Positions 7,264 through 14,616 of a DNA stretch of 31,566 nt are shown here, piece by piece. Position numbers and translations under genes: made by a program. Numbering within the stretch: position 1 is the first letter of the stretch; every line of letters starts with the position of its first letter. The DNA comes from DATBRV01 sp036560145 (GTDB taxonomy: Bacteria; Myxococcota_A; UBA9160; SMWR01): the NCBI GenBank assembly GCA_036560145.1, contig DATBRV010000115.1:1-31566 (forward strand). Direction: 5' to 3'. The notes under the pieces were generated by a model, which saw nothing but the letters and a program-made list of their open reading frames with translations, had not been told where the DNA came from and made no database searches.

Positions 7264-9210
7264 GGGCGGCAGAAGGTCCGCGAGCGAATCCATGATCGCG
7301 CGCTGCACCGCCGGCTGGTGCAGGTTCCCGAGGTGGCCGCCGGTCGGGAAGAAGGCGACGTGCCCGTCGCCCACCAGCTCGGTGAGCCAGTCGATGTCCT
7401 CGCCGCTGGTGAGGAAGTCGTTGCGATTGGCGAAGACGCGCAGCTTCGGATTCGCGCGCAGCGGCCCCTCGATCGCGTGCAGATCGTTCTCGGCGACCAG
7501 CTGTTCGGGCGATTCCAGCAGCCCGAGTCGATCCCGGTAGTAGGGCAGCACGAATCCGTACAGGTATTCGGCGTACGAGTAGTCGGCGATTTCTTCGTAG
7601 GCCGCCCAGCGCCGGAACGCGCCGCGCTGCGTGCGCAGCACGCCGAGATCCTCGCGCGTCTGGCTGACCCAGAGCACGGACTGGAGCGTGCGGCGGAAGG
7701 CGAGGCCGATCAGGTACTCGGCCTCCAGGTTCGTGAACGGGAGCGCGCGCGAGGGCTCGAGGCCCCGGCTTCCCCACCCGGTGGCTTCGAAGCGGCTGCT
7801 GGTCTTCTCGAGCTCGGCCTTCGCGACGAGCAGCGCCTTGCGCAGGATGCGCTGCACCTGCTCCGCGCGGTCGGGCTCGGGGTAGACGAGCGGCGCATTA
7901 TAGAACCGGTCGAGCCGTTCGAGGCCGTGCACGAGGCGCACGGGGGGATCGAGCAGTACGTAGCGGTCGAAGCGCATCCGCTCGCTCGCCGGATCGGCGT
8001 CTTCCGCCGCGATGAAGAAGCCGTGGAAGGCGCCCAGCGAGTAGCCCATGAACACGCGCGCCCCGAGGCGGTCCGGATGGCGGGCGTAGAGATCGCTGGC
8101 GACGGCCTCGAGCGCGGCGTGCAGGTCGCGGGCGTCGACCGGCGCGTGGCCCGGGACGCTCACCGAGGCGGCGCGCTCCATGAACTCGAAGCTGAGCGCG
8201 CTGCTCATGAGCACCACCGAGAAGCCGCGCTCCCAGCTCATTTCGGCCAGCGCGAGCGTCGACGCCCCCAGACGGTGGGTGCCGAGCCCCGGCGCCAGGA
8301 ACACGACCGGCGCGCGGCCGGGCTGGAGGCGGTACGAGTAGGGAAGCCTCCGGCCGGTGGCGGGGATCACCGCTCGGCCCGTGCGCAGCTGCGTCCAGAA
8401 CTCCGGGTCCCGCGGCGCCAGGAAGGCCAGCTCGAGGGTCTGCACCGCGCCGGTGTCATCGCTCCGCGAGACGACGGGCAGGCGGCCGTCGGAGATCTCC
8501 TCGTCGCGGTTCAGGGTCCAGACGATGCGCGCGTCGTCGTAGGGATCGAAGCTGCTCGCGACAAGTCTTTGATAGTCGGGGATCGAGTCGACCAGGTCGT
8601 TCCACGCCAGCACGTAGCTCGCGGGGAAGTAATGGCTGGCCGGATCGAGATAGGTGTCCGGCACCAGCCCGACCGCATCGCGGAGCGTGCTCGGCCCATA
8701 GACAGGGAGCACCACAAACGTGGAAGGCCGCCAGCCCCAGGCGCCGAAGACCTGGCCGAAGTCCTCCGGCTCCGCCTCGATCTCCCACCAGCGCGCGGCG
8801 GGATCCCAGAGGCCGGCGATCCCGACGGTGCTGTTGATCGCGAAGCGCGCGGTCTCGGTGCCCGCCGCTCGCCACTTGGCCTGAAGGAGGTTCGCGGCCA
8901 GATTGCGCGGCCAGACCAGGTTCGCCGCGAAGTCGCGGCCCCGCTCGCGCACGTAACGCGGGATCACCAGCCGGTAGACGGTGCCGAGAGGGCTCGCGAT
9001 AAAGGTGATCAGGACGTGGTTGAACGCCGAGACGGCGCGGTTCGCGGGCTCGAGGGGATCGGGGAAGGAGGGCGGGTCGATCTCGTCGGCGTGGAAGGAA
9101 GCGGCGCCGGGACCGTCGTAGGCGGTCCAGTCACGGCGCTCGACGCTGTGCGCGCAGCCGAGGGAGGCCGCCACCAGCAGGGTGCAGAGGGGTCTTGCCC
9201 AGGTGAACAC
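7246..9210 (-). CDS. MlaA (VacJ) lipoprotein domain fused to a serine alpha/beta hydrolase
   Basis: 654 residues from GTG 9210, which has GAGGAG 4 nt upstream and gives a short lipoprotein-like signal (LLVAASLGC, Cys19; the residues at -3 and -2 are not canonical). Longer starts would run into the divergent P450. Residues about 50-240 match MlaA: DPLEPANRAVSAFN, NLVWPRNLAANLLQAKW, FAINSTVGIAGLWDPA, EDFGQVFGAWG and LPVYGPSTLRDAVG. MlaA removes mislocalised phospholipids from the outer leaflet of the outer membrane. Residues about 285-650 are an alpha/beta hydrolase: VVFLAPGLGTHRLG (oxyanion region), FMGYSLGAFHG (nucleophile Ser391) and PTGGHLGNLH (His626). The fusion suggests a lipid-handling protein with its own esterase or phospholipase activity. 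That activity is inferred. Confidence 0.88.
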   Translation of the reverse strand: MFTWARPLCTLLVAASLGCAHSVERRDWTAYDGPGAASFHADEIDPPSFPDPLEPANRAVSAFNHVLITFIASPLGTVYRLVIPRYVRERGRDFAANLVWPRNLAANLLQAKWRAAGTETARFAINSTVGIAGLWDPAARWWEIEAEPEDFGQVFGAWGWRPSTFVVLPVYGPSTLRDAVGLVPDTYLDPASHYFPASYVLAWNDLVDSIPDYQRLVASSFDPYDDARIVWTLNRDEEISDGRLPVVSRSDDTGAVQTLELAFLAPRDPEFWTQLRTGRAVIPATGRRLPYSYRLQPGRAPVVFLAPGLGTHRLGASTLALAEMSWERGFSVVLMSSALSFEFMERAASVSVPGHAPVDARDLHAALEAVASDLYARHPDRLGARVFMGYSLGAFHGFFIAAEDADPASERMRFDRYVLLDPPVRLVHGLERLDRFYNAPLVYPEPDRAEQVQRILRKALLVAKAELEKTSSRFEATGWGSRGLEPSRALPFTNLEAEYLIGLAFRRTLQSVLWVSQTREDLGVLRTQRGAFRRWAAYEEIADYSYAEYLYGFVLPYYRDRLGLLESPEQLVAENDLHAIEGPLRANPKLRVFANRNDFLTSGEDIDWLTELVGDGHVAFFPTGGHLGNLHQPAVQRAIMDSLADLLPPSTAAR

Positions 9211-9268
9211 GTCGCTCCTCGAAGCGGGAGAGGGGGACGCACTAGAATCGGCTCCGAGAGGGTGCCAC

Positions 9269-10519
9269 ATGAACGAGGGCGAAATCGATCTGGTCGATCT
9301 CGACCGCTTCACCACGGGCTTCCCGCACGCGGTCTTCACGCACCTGCGCGAGCACGCGCCCGTCTGGTGGCATCCGCCGCGCCCGAAGGCGCCCGGCGGC
9401 GAGGGCTTCTGGGTGGTCTCGCGCTACGCGGAGACGCTGGCGGTGCTCCGCGATCACGAGACCTTCTCCTCCGAAGGCGGGGGCGGGCGCAGCGGCGGCG
9501 GCACCACGCTGGAGGACATGCCGCGCGGCGTCGGCCCGGGCGTGATGCTCAACATGCTGGATCCGCCTCGCCACACGGCGATCCGGCTGCTGGTGAACAA
9601 GGGGTTCAAGCCCCGCGTGGTCGCGCGCCTCGAGGCCGATCTGCGCGAGCGCACGCGCCGGATTCTCGATGCGGTCGGCCCGCGCGGGCGCTGCGACTTC
9701 CTGGTCGAGGTGGCGGCGGAGCTGCCGCTCCAGGCGATCGCGGGGCTGCTGGGTCTCCCGCAGGAAGACCGCCACCAGATGTTCGACTGGACCACCGCGA
9801 TCGTCGACTACTCCGACCGTGACCTCGGCCAGTCGAGCGAGCGCCTGCGCGAGGCCGCGGTCGGGCTCGCCGATTACGGTCGGCGGCTGATCGCGCGCCG
9901 GCGCGCCGCTCCCGAGGCCGACATGTTCTCGATCGTCGTGCACGCCGAGATCCCGGGCGAGGACGGCGTGCCGCGCCGGCTCGCCGACGAGGAGCTGCTG
10001 CCCTTCTTCATGCTGCTGCTGGTGGCGGGCAGCGAGACCACGCGCAACGCGGTCGCCGGCGGCCTGCTCGCGCTGATCGAGCACCCGAAGCAGCTGGCGC
10101 GGCTGCGCAGCGATCCGTCTCTATTGCCGACGGCGGTGGAGGAGATCCTGCGCTGGACCAGCCCGACCACCTACAACCGCCGCACCGCCACCCGCGACAC
10201 CGAGCTGGCGGGCCAGAAGCTCCGCGCCGGCGACAAGGTCACGCACTGGTACCCGTCGGCGAACCGCGACGCGGGCGTCTTCGCGGATCCGTTCCGCTTC
10301 GACGTCGCGCGCCATCCGAATCCGCACCTGGCCTTCGGCAACGGCCTCCACCATTGCCTGGGCGCGAGCCTCGCGCGCACCGAGATCCGCCTGATCTTCG
10401 AGGAGCTGCTGCCGTGCTGGAGCGATCTCGCCCTCGACGGCCCAGTCGAGTGGGCGCGCAGCAACAAGCACGGCGGGATCCGGCATCTGCCGATCCGGTT
10501 TCGCGCGCGCGGAGCCTGA
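9269..10519 (+). CDS. Cytochrome P450
   Basis: 416 residues, soluble bacterial type. Visible motifs: MLNMLDPPRHTAIRLL (C-helix region), VAGSETTRN (I-helix oxygen-binding AGxxT, residues 253-258), EEILR (ExxR around 292-295) and FGNGLHHCLGASLAR with haem ligand Cys363. The C-helix and haem-loop sequences recall the CYP124/125/142 group, which hydroxylates sterols and branched lipids, but the substrate cannot be told from sequence alone. No ferredoxin or reductase gene lies nearby, so electrons must come from partners elsewhere. The start ATG 9269 has a GAGAGGG purine run. A TAGAAT box at 9243-9248 is a possible -10 in the 58-nt divergent gap shared with the MlaA-hydrolase gene. Confidence 0.95.
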   Translation: MNEGEIDLVDLDRFTTGFPHAVFTHLREHAPVWWHPPRPKAPGGEGFWVVSRYAETLAVLRDHETFSSEGGGGRSGGGTTLEDMPRGVGPGVMLNMLDPPRHTAIRLLVNKGFKPRVVARLEADLRERTRRILDAVGPRGRCDFLVEVAAELPLQAIAGLLGLPQEDRHQMFDWTTAIVDYSDRDLGQSSERLREAAVGLADYGRRLIARRRAAPEADMFSIVVHAEIPGEDGVPRRLADEELLPFFMLLLVAGSETTRNAVAGGLLALIEHPKQLARLRSDPSLLPTAVEEILRWTSPTTYNRRTATRDTELAGQKLRAGDKVTHWYPSANRDAGVFADPFRFDVARHPNPHLAFGNGLHHCLGASLARTEIRLIFEELLPCWSDLALDGPVEWARSNKHGGIRHLPIRFRARGA

Positions 10520-10522
10520 CGC

Positions 10523-10560
10523 GAGCCGCGGCGGGTTTCGGCTAGTGCGCCGCGCGGCTC
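10523..10560. terminator. Possible hairpin between convergent P450 and Coq4-like genes
   Basis: GAGCCGCG (10523-10530) pairs with CGCGGCTC (10553-10560) across a 22-nt loop. It lies just after the P450 stop and across the end of the Coq4-like gene. There is no T-run on either side, so it is not a classical intrinsic terminator. In DNA this GC-rich such stems also arise by chance. Confidence 0.3.
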
Positions 10561-11306
10561 ACGACCTGGCCGCGCAGGATGCCCTCCGGGTGCGCCTCGT
10601 CTGGGACTTCGACGCCGGCGAGTCGCCGTACGGTGTCGAGGCGCAGCGGGAGCAGCTCCTCCCAGGGGAGCGCGACGAGCGAGGCAGCCCGTCGGCCTCG
10701 CTGCCAGGCGCGGAAGTCGTAGCGGAGGAAGCCCCAGCCGCGGGAGCGGGCGCAGTCGAGCGCCGCGCCCATCGTGAGCAGCGCCTGGGCGGCGCCGCCG
10801 AATTGTCCGAAGGAGAACGCCAGCAGGGTCGCTTCGCCGACGTCGTCGGTTCCGTAATCGGTGAGCACGTGGAAGAGGTCGTGGGCGAGAATGCTGCGAT
10901 CGTGAAACCAATCGCGTTGGGGATCGAGCTTCGGAACCCCCTCCTCCCGCTGCCAGCGCGCCTGCACGCGGTGCTGGAGGGCGAGGAGGCCGCCCGGCTC
11001 GAAGCCATTGCGCTCGAGGTACGCGAGATAGGCGTAGCCGAGGCTCCCTTCCGGCATCCGGGCCAATGCGGTGCGATCGGAGAGCGCCGCCAGCAGCGAC
11101 GGGCGCTCGGCCAGCAGAGCGCGGCCCGACGCGCTGGCCGCGGTCCGCTGGAAGTTGCGCTCGAACGAGCCGGAGCCGAGTGCGTACATGAAGTCGATCG
11201 CATGCTCGGTCGCGTCCGGCGCGGCGAGCAGCGCGCGCAGCTCGCGGAGCGCGCGGCGCCATTGCAGCGGCTGGGGCGGAGGGGGAGGCGGGATCTCGAG
11301 ACTCAT
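10542..11306 (-). CDS. Coq4-like protein
   Basis: 254 residues. The Coq4 signature HDxxHx11E is exact: HDLFHVLTDYGTDDVGE, with His142, Asp143, His146 and Glu158. It is preceded by RDWFHDRSILA and followed by LLAFSFGQFGG. Eukaryotic Coq4 is a metal-binding protein of ubiquinone biosynthesis, linked to oxidative decarboxylation of the head group. Bacterial homologues are common but mostly untested, and no other quinone gene lies in this window. The ATG at 11306 overlaps the TetR stop (ATGA), so the two are translationally coupled and probably share regulation by that repressor. A GGAG-rich stretch precedes the ATG. Confidence 0.85.
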   Translation of the reverse strand: MSLEIPPPPPPQPLQWRRALRELRALLAAPDATEHAIDFMYALGSGSFERNFQRTAASASGRALLAERPSLLAALSDRTALARMPEGSLGYAYLAYLERNGFEPGGLLALQHRVQARWQREEGVPKLDPQRDWFHDRSILAHDLFHVLTDYGTDDVGEATLLAFSFGQFGGAAQALLTMGAALDCARSRGWGFLRYDFRAWQRGRRAASLVALPWEELLPLRLDTVRRLAGVEVPDEAHPEGILRGQVVSRAAH

Positions 11307-12031
11307 CTCCTTCTCCTGTTGCGGGCGCGCTGGAGGGGGATCGCCAGCGGGGCGGTGAGCTGCTCCTGCGCCGGGGGCAGCAGACCCGGGAACGGCTCCG
11401 CCTCGGCAGGCAGATCCAGGCTCGCGACGGGCCCCAGGAAGATCTCCGCCGCGCGCCGCATGCGATCGCGCAGGGAGCCCGAGGTGTCCTCGTAGAGCCA
11501 GTGGTGGATGGTGCCGTTCGCGAGGCCGTCGATCGCGACCGCCAGGTCGCTGGCCGCGAAGTCGCGCGAGAGATCTCCGCGCTGCTGCCCGCGCGCGATC
11601 AGCTGCTCGAGCTTCGCGAGCGACTGCTCGCGCGCCCGGGCCGCCGCGCCGCCCTCCAGCAGCCCCACCTGGATCTTCACGATCTCGCGGAAGACGCCGC
11701 GGTAGAAGCCGTGGAACTGCTCGATGCCGAAGCCCATGGTGTCGAAGAGCGCGCGCACCAGGGTCGGCGTCGAGGTGCGCGTGTCGGCCAGCGCGCTCTC
11801 GAGCAGCAGCCCGTAGAAGGCGAACACGCCTTCGGTGATGGCCTCGACCAGCGCGCCCTTCGAGCCGAAGTGGTTGAACACGGTGGCGCGCGCGACGCCC
11901 GCGAGCTTCGCGATCTCCGCCATCGTGACGGTCTCGAAGCCGCGCTCCGCGAAGAGGGAGCGCGCGGCCTCCAGGATCCGCTCGCGCTGGGTCGGCGGGC
12001 CGGGGCCGCGGCGGGGCAGGATCTCGGGCAT
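11303..12031 (-). CDS. TetR/AcrR family transcriptional regulator
   Basis: 242 residues from ATG 12031. The N-terminal domain is typical: QRERILEAARSLFAERG, then a helix-turn-helix (VTMAEIAKLAGVARATVFNHF, residues about 35-55) ending in FGSKGALVEAI. The C-terminal ligand domain contains GLANGTIHHWLYED. Longer upstream starts are rejected because they would overlap the TPR gene in an unlikely frame. The gene lies 58 nt after the TPR lipoprotein and is coupled to the Coq4-like gene. Two near-identical palindromes span its predicted promoter and its own start codon, which implies autoregulation. The ligand is unknown. The arginine-rich tail (RARNRRRR) is unusual and comes from the region just before the Coq4-like start. 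Confidence 0.93.
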   Translation of the reverse strand: MPEILPRRGPGPPTQRERILEAARSLFAERGFETVTMAEIAKLAGVARATVFNHFGSKGALVEAITEGVFAFYGLLLESALADTRTSTPTLVRALFDTMGFGIEQFHGFYRGVFREIVKIQVGLLEGGAAARAREQSLAKLEQLIARGQQRGDLSRDFAASDLAVAIDGLANGTIHHWLYEDTSGSLRDRMRRAAEIFLGPVASLDLPAEAEPFPGLLPPAQEQLTAPLAIPLQRARNRRRR

Positions 12032-12067
12032 GGACCCGAGTCTAAACCCGATTTGGACTCGAGTCCA
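12031..12067 (-). promoter_or_regulatory. Paired palindromic operators over a leaderless-type promoter of the TetR gene
   Basis: TGGACTCGAGTCCA at 12054-12067 is a perfect 14-bp palindrome. A second copy at 12031-12044, read on the plus strand as TGGACCCGAGTCTA, matches at 12 of 14 positions. The copies are 23 bp apart, about two helical turns. On the minus strand a -35-like TGGACT (12062-12067) and a -10-like TAGACT (12039-12044) are 17 bp apart. The -10 is followed by 7 nt and then the ATG, so transcription should start at or next to the start codon. Each palindrome covers one promoter element, ideal for repression by the TetR product. Confidence 0.72.
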
Positions 12068-12089
12068 GAAGTGATTTCGCGGCCGGCGC

Positions 12090-14495
12090 CTACGGCGTGG
12101 CGGAGGCGGCTTTTTCGTAATCGCGGCGGGCGCTTGCGACCAGCTCGTCGGAGCTCCCGAGCTGGGTTTCCAGCACTTTGACCGCCCGCTGGAGCGTCTG
12201 CCGGGCCTGGGCGTGCTGCTTCTGCGCGGCGTAGACCTGGCCCAGGTGGTAGAGCGTCTGCCCGAGCGCGAGCGCGTTGGCGGGCTGCTCCTGCTCGCGG
12301 ATCGCGAGCGCCTTCTCGAAGCCGGTCCGCGCCTGCCCGTACTCCCCGAGCTGTTGGTGCATCGCGCCCTGCTCGTAGTAGAGGCGCGCGAGCACCTCGT
12401 GCCGCGGCCCGTAGGCCTTGGTGAGGATCTCGATCGAACGATCGTAGAGCGGCAGGGCATCGGCGTGGCGGCCCTGGGTCGAGAGGATCGAGCCCAGGTT
12501 TCCGGTCATGGCGCCGAGCTCGCGCAGATTCGTCTTCTCCTGGCTCTCCAGCAGCGCGATCCCACGCCGGTAGAGCGGCTCGGCCGTCGCGTACTGCTTC
12601 TGCGAGACGTAGCAGTCGGCGAGCCCGCCGATCGCGAAGGCGAGGCCGCGGGTCTCGAGCGGCTTGGTCTGCTCGAGCAGCCCGATCGCGCGCTGGTAGA
12701 GGGGCTCGGCCTTGCCGTAGAGCCCCATCTCGAGGTTGACCGTCGCGAGGCCGATCAGCGGCCGCGCGAGCGCCGGCGAGTCCGGCCCATGGGCCGCCTC
12801 CTCGGACGCGAGCATGTCCTCGTAGCGGCGGATCGCGACGCTGTAGTTACGCATCGCGGCGTAGGTGGCCGCCTCGTTGTAGCGGGCCCGCAGCGCGTTG
12901 GGATGGCGCGAGCCGGCCCCCACCTCGAAGCGGGCGATGGCCCGCTCGTAGAGCGGCAGCGCCTCCGCGTAGCGCGCCTGGGTCTGCTTGACGAGCGCGA
13001 GGTTCGCGAGCGCCTCGGCCTCCGGCAGCGGGTCGTTCGAGGGCGTCACCGTCCAGATCGCCAGCGCGCGCTCCAGCGTCGATTCGGCCAGCGCGTACTC
13101 GTTGCGCGCGGCGTAGAGCGCGCCCAGCACGACCAGCGTCTCCGCGACGGCCGGGTGCTTGGGGCCGTAGGCGCGCTCCTTGATGATCAGCGCCTGGCGC
13201 AGCAGCGCCTCCGCCTCGGGGAAGCGCTCCGACGGGAGGATCGTGTCCGCCAGGTTGTGCAGCGTCATCGCCAGCTCGGGATGGTCCGGGGGGAGGATCT
13301 GCTTCTGCATCTCGAGGGCGATGCGCAGCTCCTCCTCCGCGGCGGTCGGATCGCCCTTCAGGCGCATCAGCGAGCCGAGGTTCTGGTGCATGGAGGCCAC
13401 CTCGCGATTGCCGGGCTCCTGCAAGCCCTCGCGGATCGCGAGCGCGCGGCGCATCAGCGACTCGGCCTCGCCGTACTCGCGGCGGTACTGCTGCACCAGC
13501 GCGAGGTTGTTCAGCGTGGCGGCGACGGCGGCGCTCTCCTGGCCGTACGCCTGGCTGCGGATCTTCAGCACCCACTCGTGCAGCTCCTCGGCGTCGTCGA
13601 GGCGGCGCTGATCCGCCCAGACGGCGGCGATCTGGTTGGCGGTGGCGGCGACCAGCACGTCGTCGTCCGAGAGCAGCTTCTCGCGCAGCGCGCGCGACTG
13701 CTGGAGCTTGGCGAGCGCGTCGTCCTGGCGTCCGAGCGCGCGATACAGGGTGCCGAGGTTGGTGAGCAGCTCGGCGGCGAACAGATCGTCGAGCCCACGG
13801 TCGCGCTCGGTGAGGTCGAGCGCGCGCTCGTACATCTCCTCGGCCTCGCGGTACTTGCCGTTGGCGTGCTGGATCACGGCGAGGCCGTTCAGGCTCTTGG
13901 CCAGGCCGGGGTCCTCGCTGCCGTAGACCTCTTCGCGAATCGTCAGCGAGCGCTCGAAGAGCGGAGCCGCCTCGTCGCTGCGGCCCAGCGCCTCGTAGGC
14001 GGAGGCCAGGCGCTCGAGGCTCTCGGCCAGCTCGACGTTGTCGAGCATCCCGTCGTTCTCGCGCACCTGGACCGAGCGCTCGTAGAGCGTCGCGGCCTGG
14101 TCGAAGCGGCCCTGCACCATGTGGATGCCGGCCAGCGCGTCGACGCCGTCGGCGAACTCGGGATCGGTGGTCTCGGCCCGGCGCTCCTTGATGTCCATCC
14201 AGCGCTCGAGCAGCGGCTTGGCCTCGTCGTAGCGCTGCTCCTGGATCTGGAGATTCGAGAGCATGCGCAGGCTCTGCGTGAGCCGCGGGTCGTCCTCGCC
14301 GAAGGCCTCGGCCTCGGCCAGGCTCTGGAGCCAGATCAGCTCGGCGTCGCTCTTGCGGCCGTCGAGATAGGCGCGCTTGCCGTCCTCCAGCTCGGCTTGG
14401 GGCGACTGCGTGGCGCAGCCTCCCGCGGAGAGGAGGAGGGCGAGCGACGCGAGCACTCCCGCGCCGAACGAACCTGACGATCGCAGCGATCCCAT
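12090..14495 (-). CDS. TPR-repeat lipoprotein (kinesin-light-chain-like repeats)
   Basis: 801 residues. The N-terminus is a lipoprotein signal (LALLLSAGGC, Cys27), so it is probably anchored to a membrane facing the periplasm. Nearly all the rest is tandem TPRs with a period near 42 residues, of the kinesin-light-chain type, with recurring A-x-x-L-Y-x-R-A-L and L-A-x-x-Y motifs (for example AEEMYERALDL, AEPLYQRAIGLLE, ALPLYDRSIEIL). Repeats run from about residue 35 to 795, roughly 17-18 units. No catalytic domain is seen; it is a protein-binding scaffold. ATG 14495 has GAGGTG about 5 nt upstream. It lies 116 nt downstream of egtB in the same direction and 58 nt upstream of the TetR gene. Confidence 0.9.
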   Translation of the reverse strand: MGSLRSSGSFGAGVLASLALLLSAGGCATQSPQAELEDGKRAYLDGRKSDAELIWLQSLAEAEAFGEDDPRLTQSLRMLSNLQIQEQRYDEAKPLLERWMDIKERRAETTDPEFADGVDALAGIHMVQGRFDQAATLYERSVQVRENDGMLDNVELAESLERLASAYEALGRSDEAAPLFERSLTIREEVYGSEDPGLAKSLNGLAVIQHANGKYREAEEMYERALDLTERDRGLDDLFAAELLTNLGTLYRALGRQDDALAKLQQSRALREKLLSDDDVLVAATANQIAAVWADQRRLDDAEELHEWVLKIRSQAYGQESAAVAATLNNLALVQQYRREYGEAESLMRRALAIREGLQEPGNREVASMHQNLGSLMRLKGDPTAAEEELRIALEMQKQILPPDHPELAMTLHNLADTILPSERFPEAEALLRQALIIKERAYGPKHPAVAETLVVLGALYAARNEYALAESTLERALAIWTVTPSNDPLPEAEALANLALVKQTQARYAEALPLYERAIARFEVGAGSRHPNALRARYNEAATYAAMRNYSVAIRRYEDMLASEEAAHGPDSPALARPLIGLATVNLEMGLYGKAEPLYQRAIGLLEQTKPLETRGLAFAIGGLADCYVSQKQYATAEPLYRRGIALLESQEKTNLRELGAMTGNLGSILSTQGRHADALPLYDRSIEILTKAYGPRHEVLARLYYEQGAMHQQLGEYGQARTGFEKALAIREQEQPANALALGQTLYHLGQVYAAQKQHAQARQTLQRAVKVLETQLGSSDELVASARRDYEKAASATP

Positions 14496-14578
14496 GAGAC
14501 ACCTCGAGCCGATGGGCAGCGAGGGACTTTTCGGCCAGTCGGGCGCTGGGTGTTAGGGATTGCGCTGCGCGGCGCTGC

Positions 14579-14616
14579 GGATTCGCGTGGGGCTGTAGGA
14601 TTCGCGCGGGGCTATA
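14579..14616. repeat. 19-bp tandem duplication at the 3' end of egtB
   Basis: Two adjacent 19-bp units (14579-14597 and 14598-14616) differ at two positions (GGATTCGCGTGGGGCTGTA and GGATTCGCGCGGGGCTATA). The second unit contains the egtB stop codon. A degraded third copy may precede at about 14556-14578. It lies in the 116-nt gap before the TPR lipoprotein, which otherwise shows no clear feature. Confidence 0.7.

Noticed and set aside
7318..9822. 834-codon plus-strand open frame
   Set aside because: It is antisense to the MlaA-hydrolase gene and runs into the P450 in another frame. Its sequence is low-complexity and charged, without motifs.
12213..14477. 754-codon plus-strand open frame opposite the TPR lipoprotein
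   Set aside because: Shadow of the repeat gene; the Leu/Arg/Glu-rich periodic pattern comes from the TPR codons.
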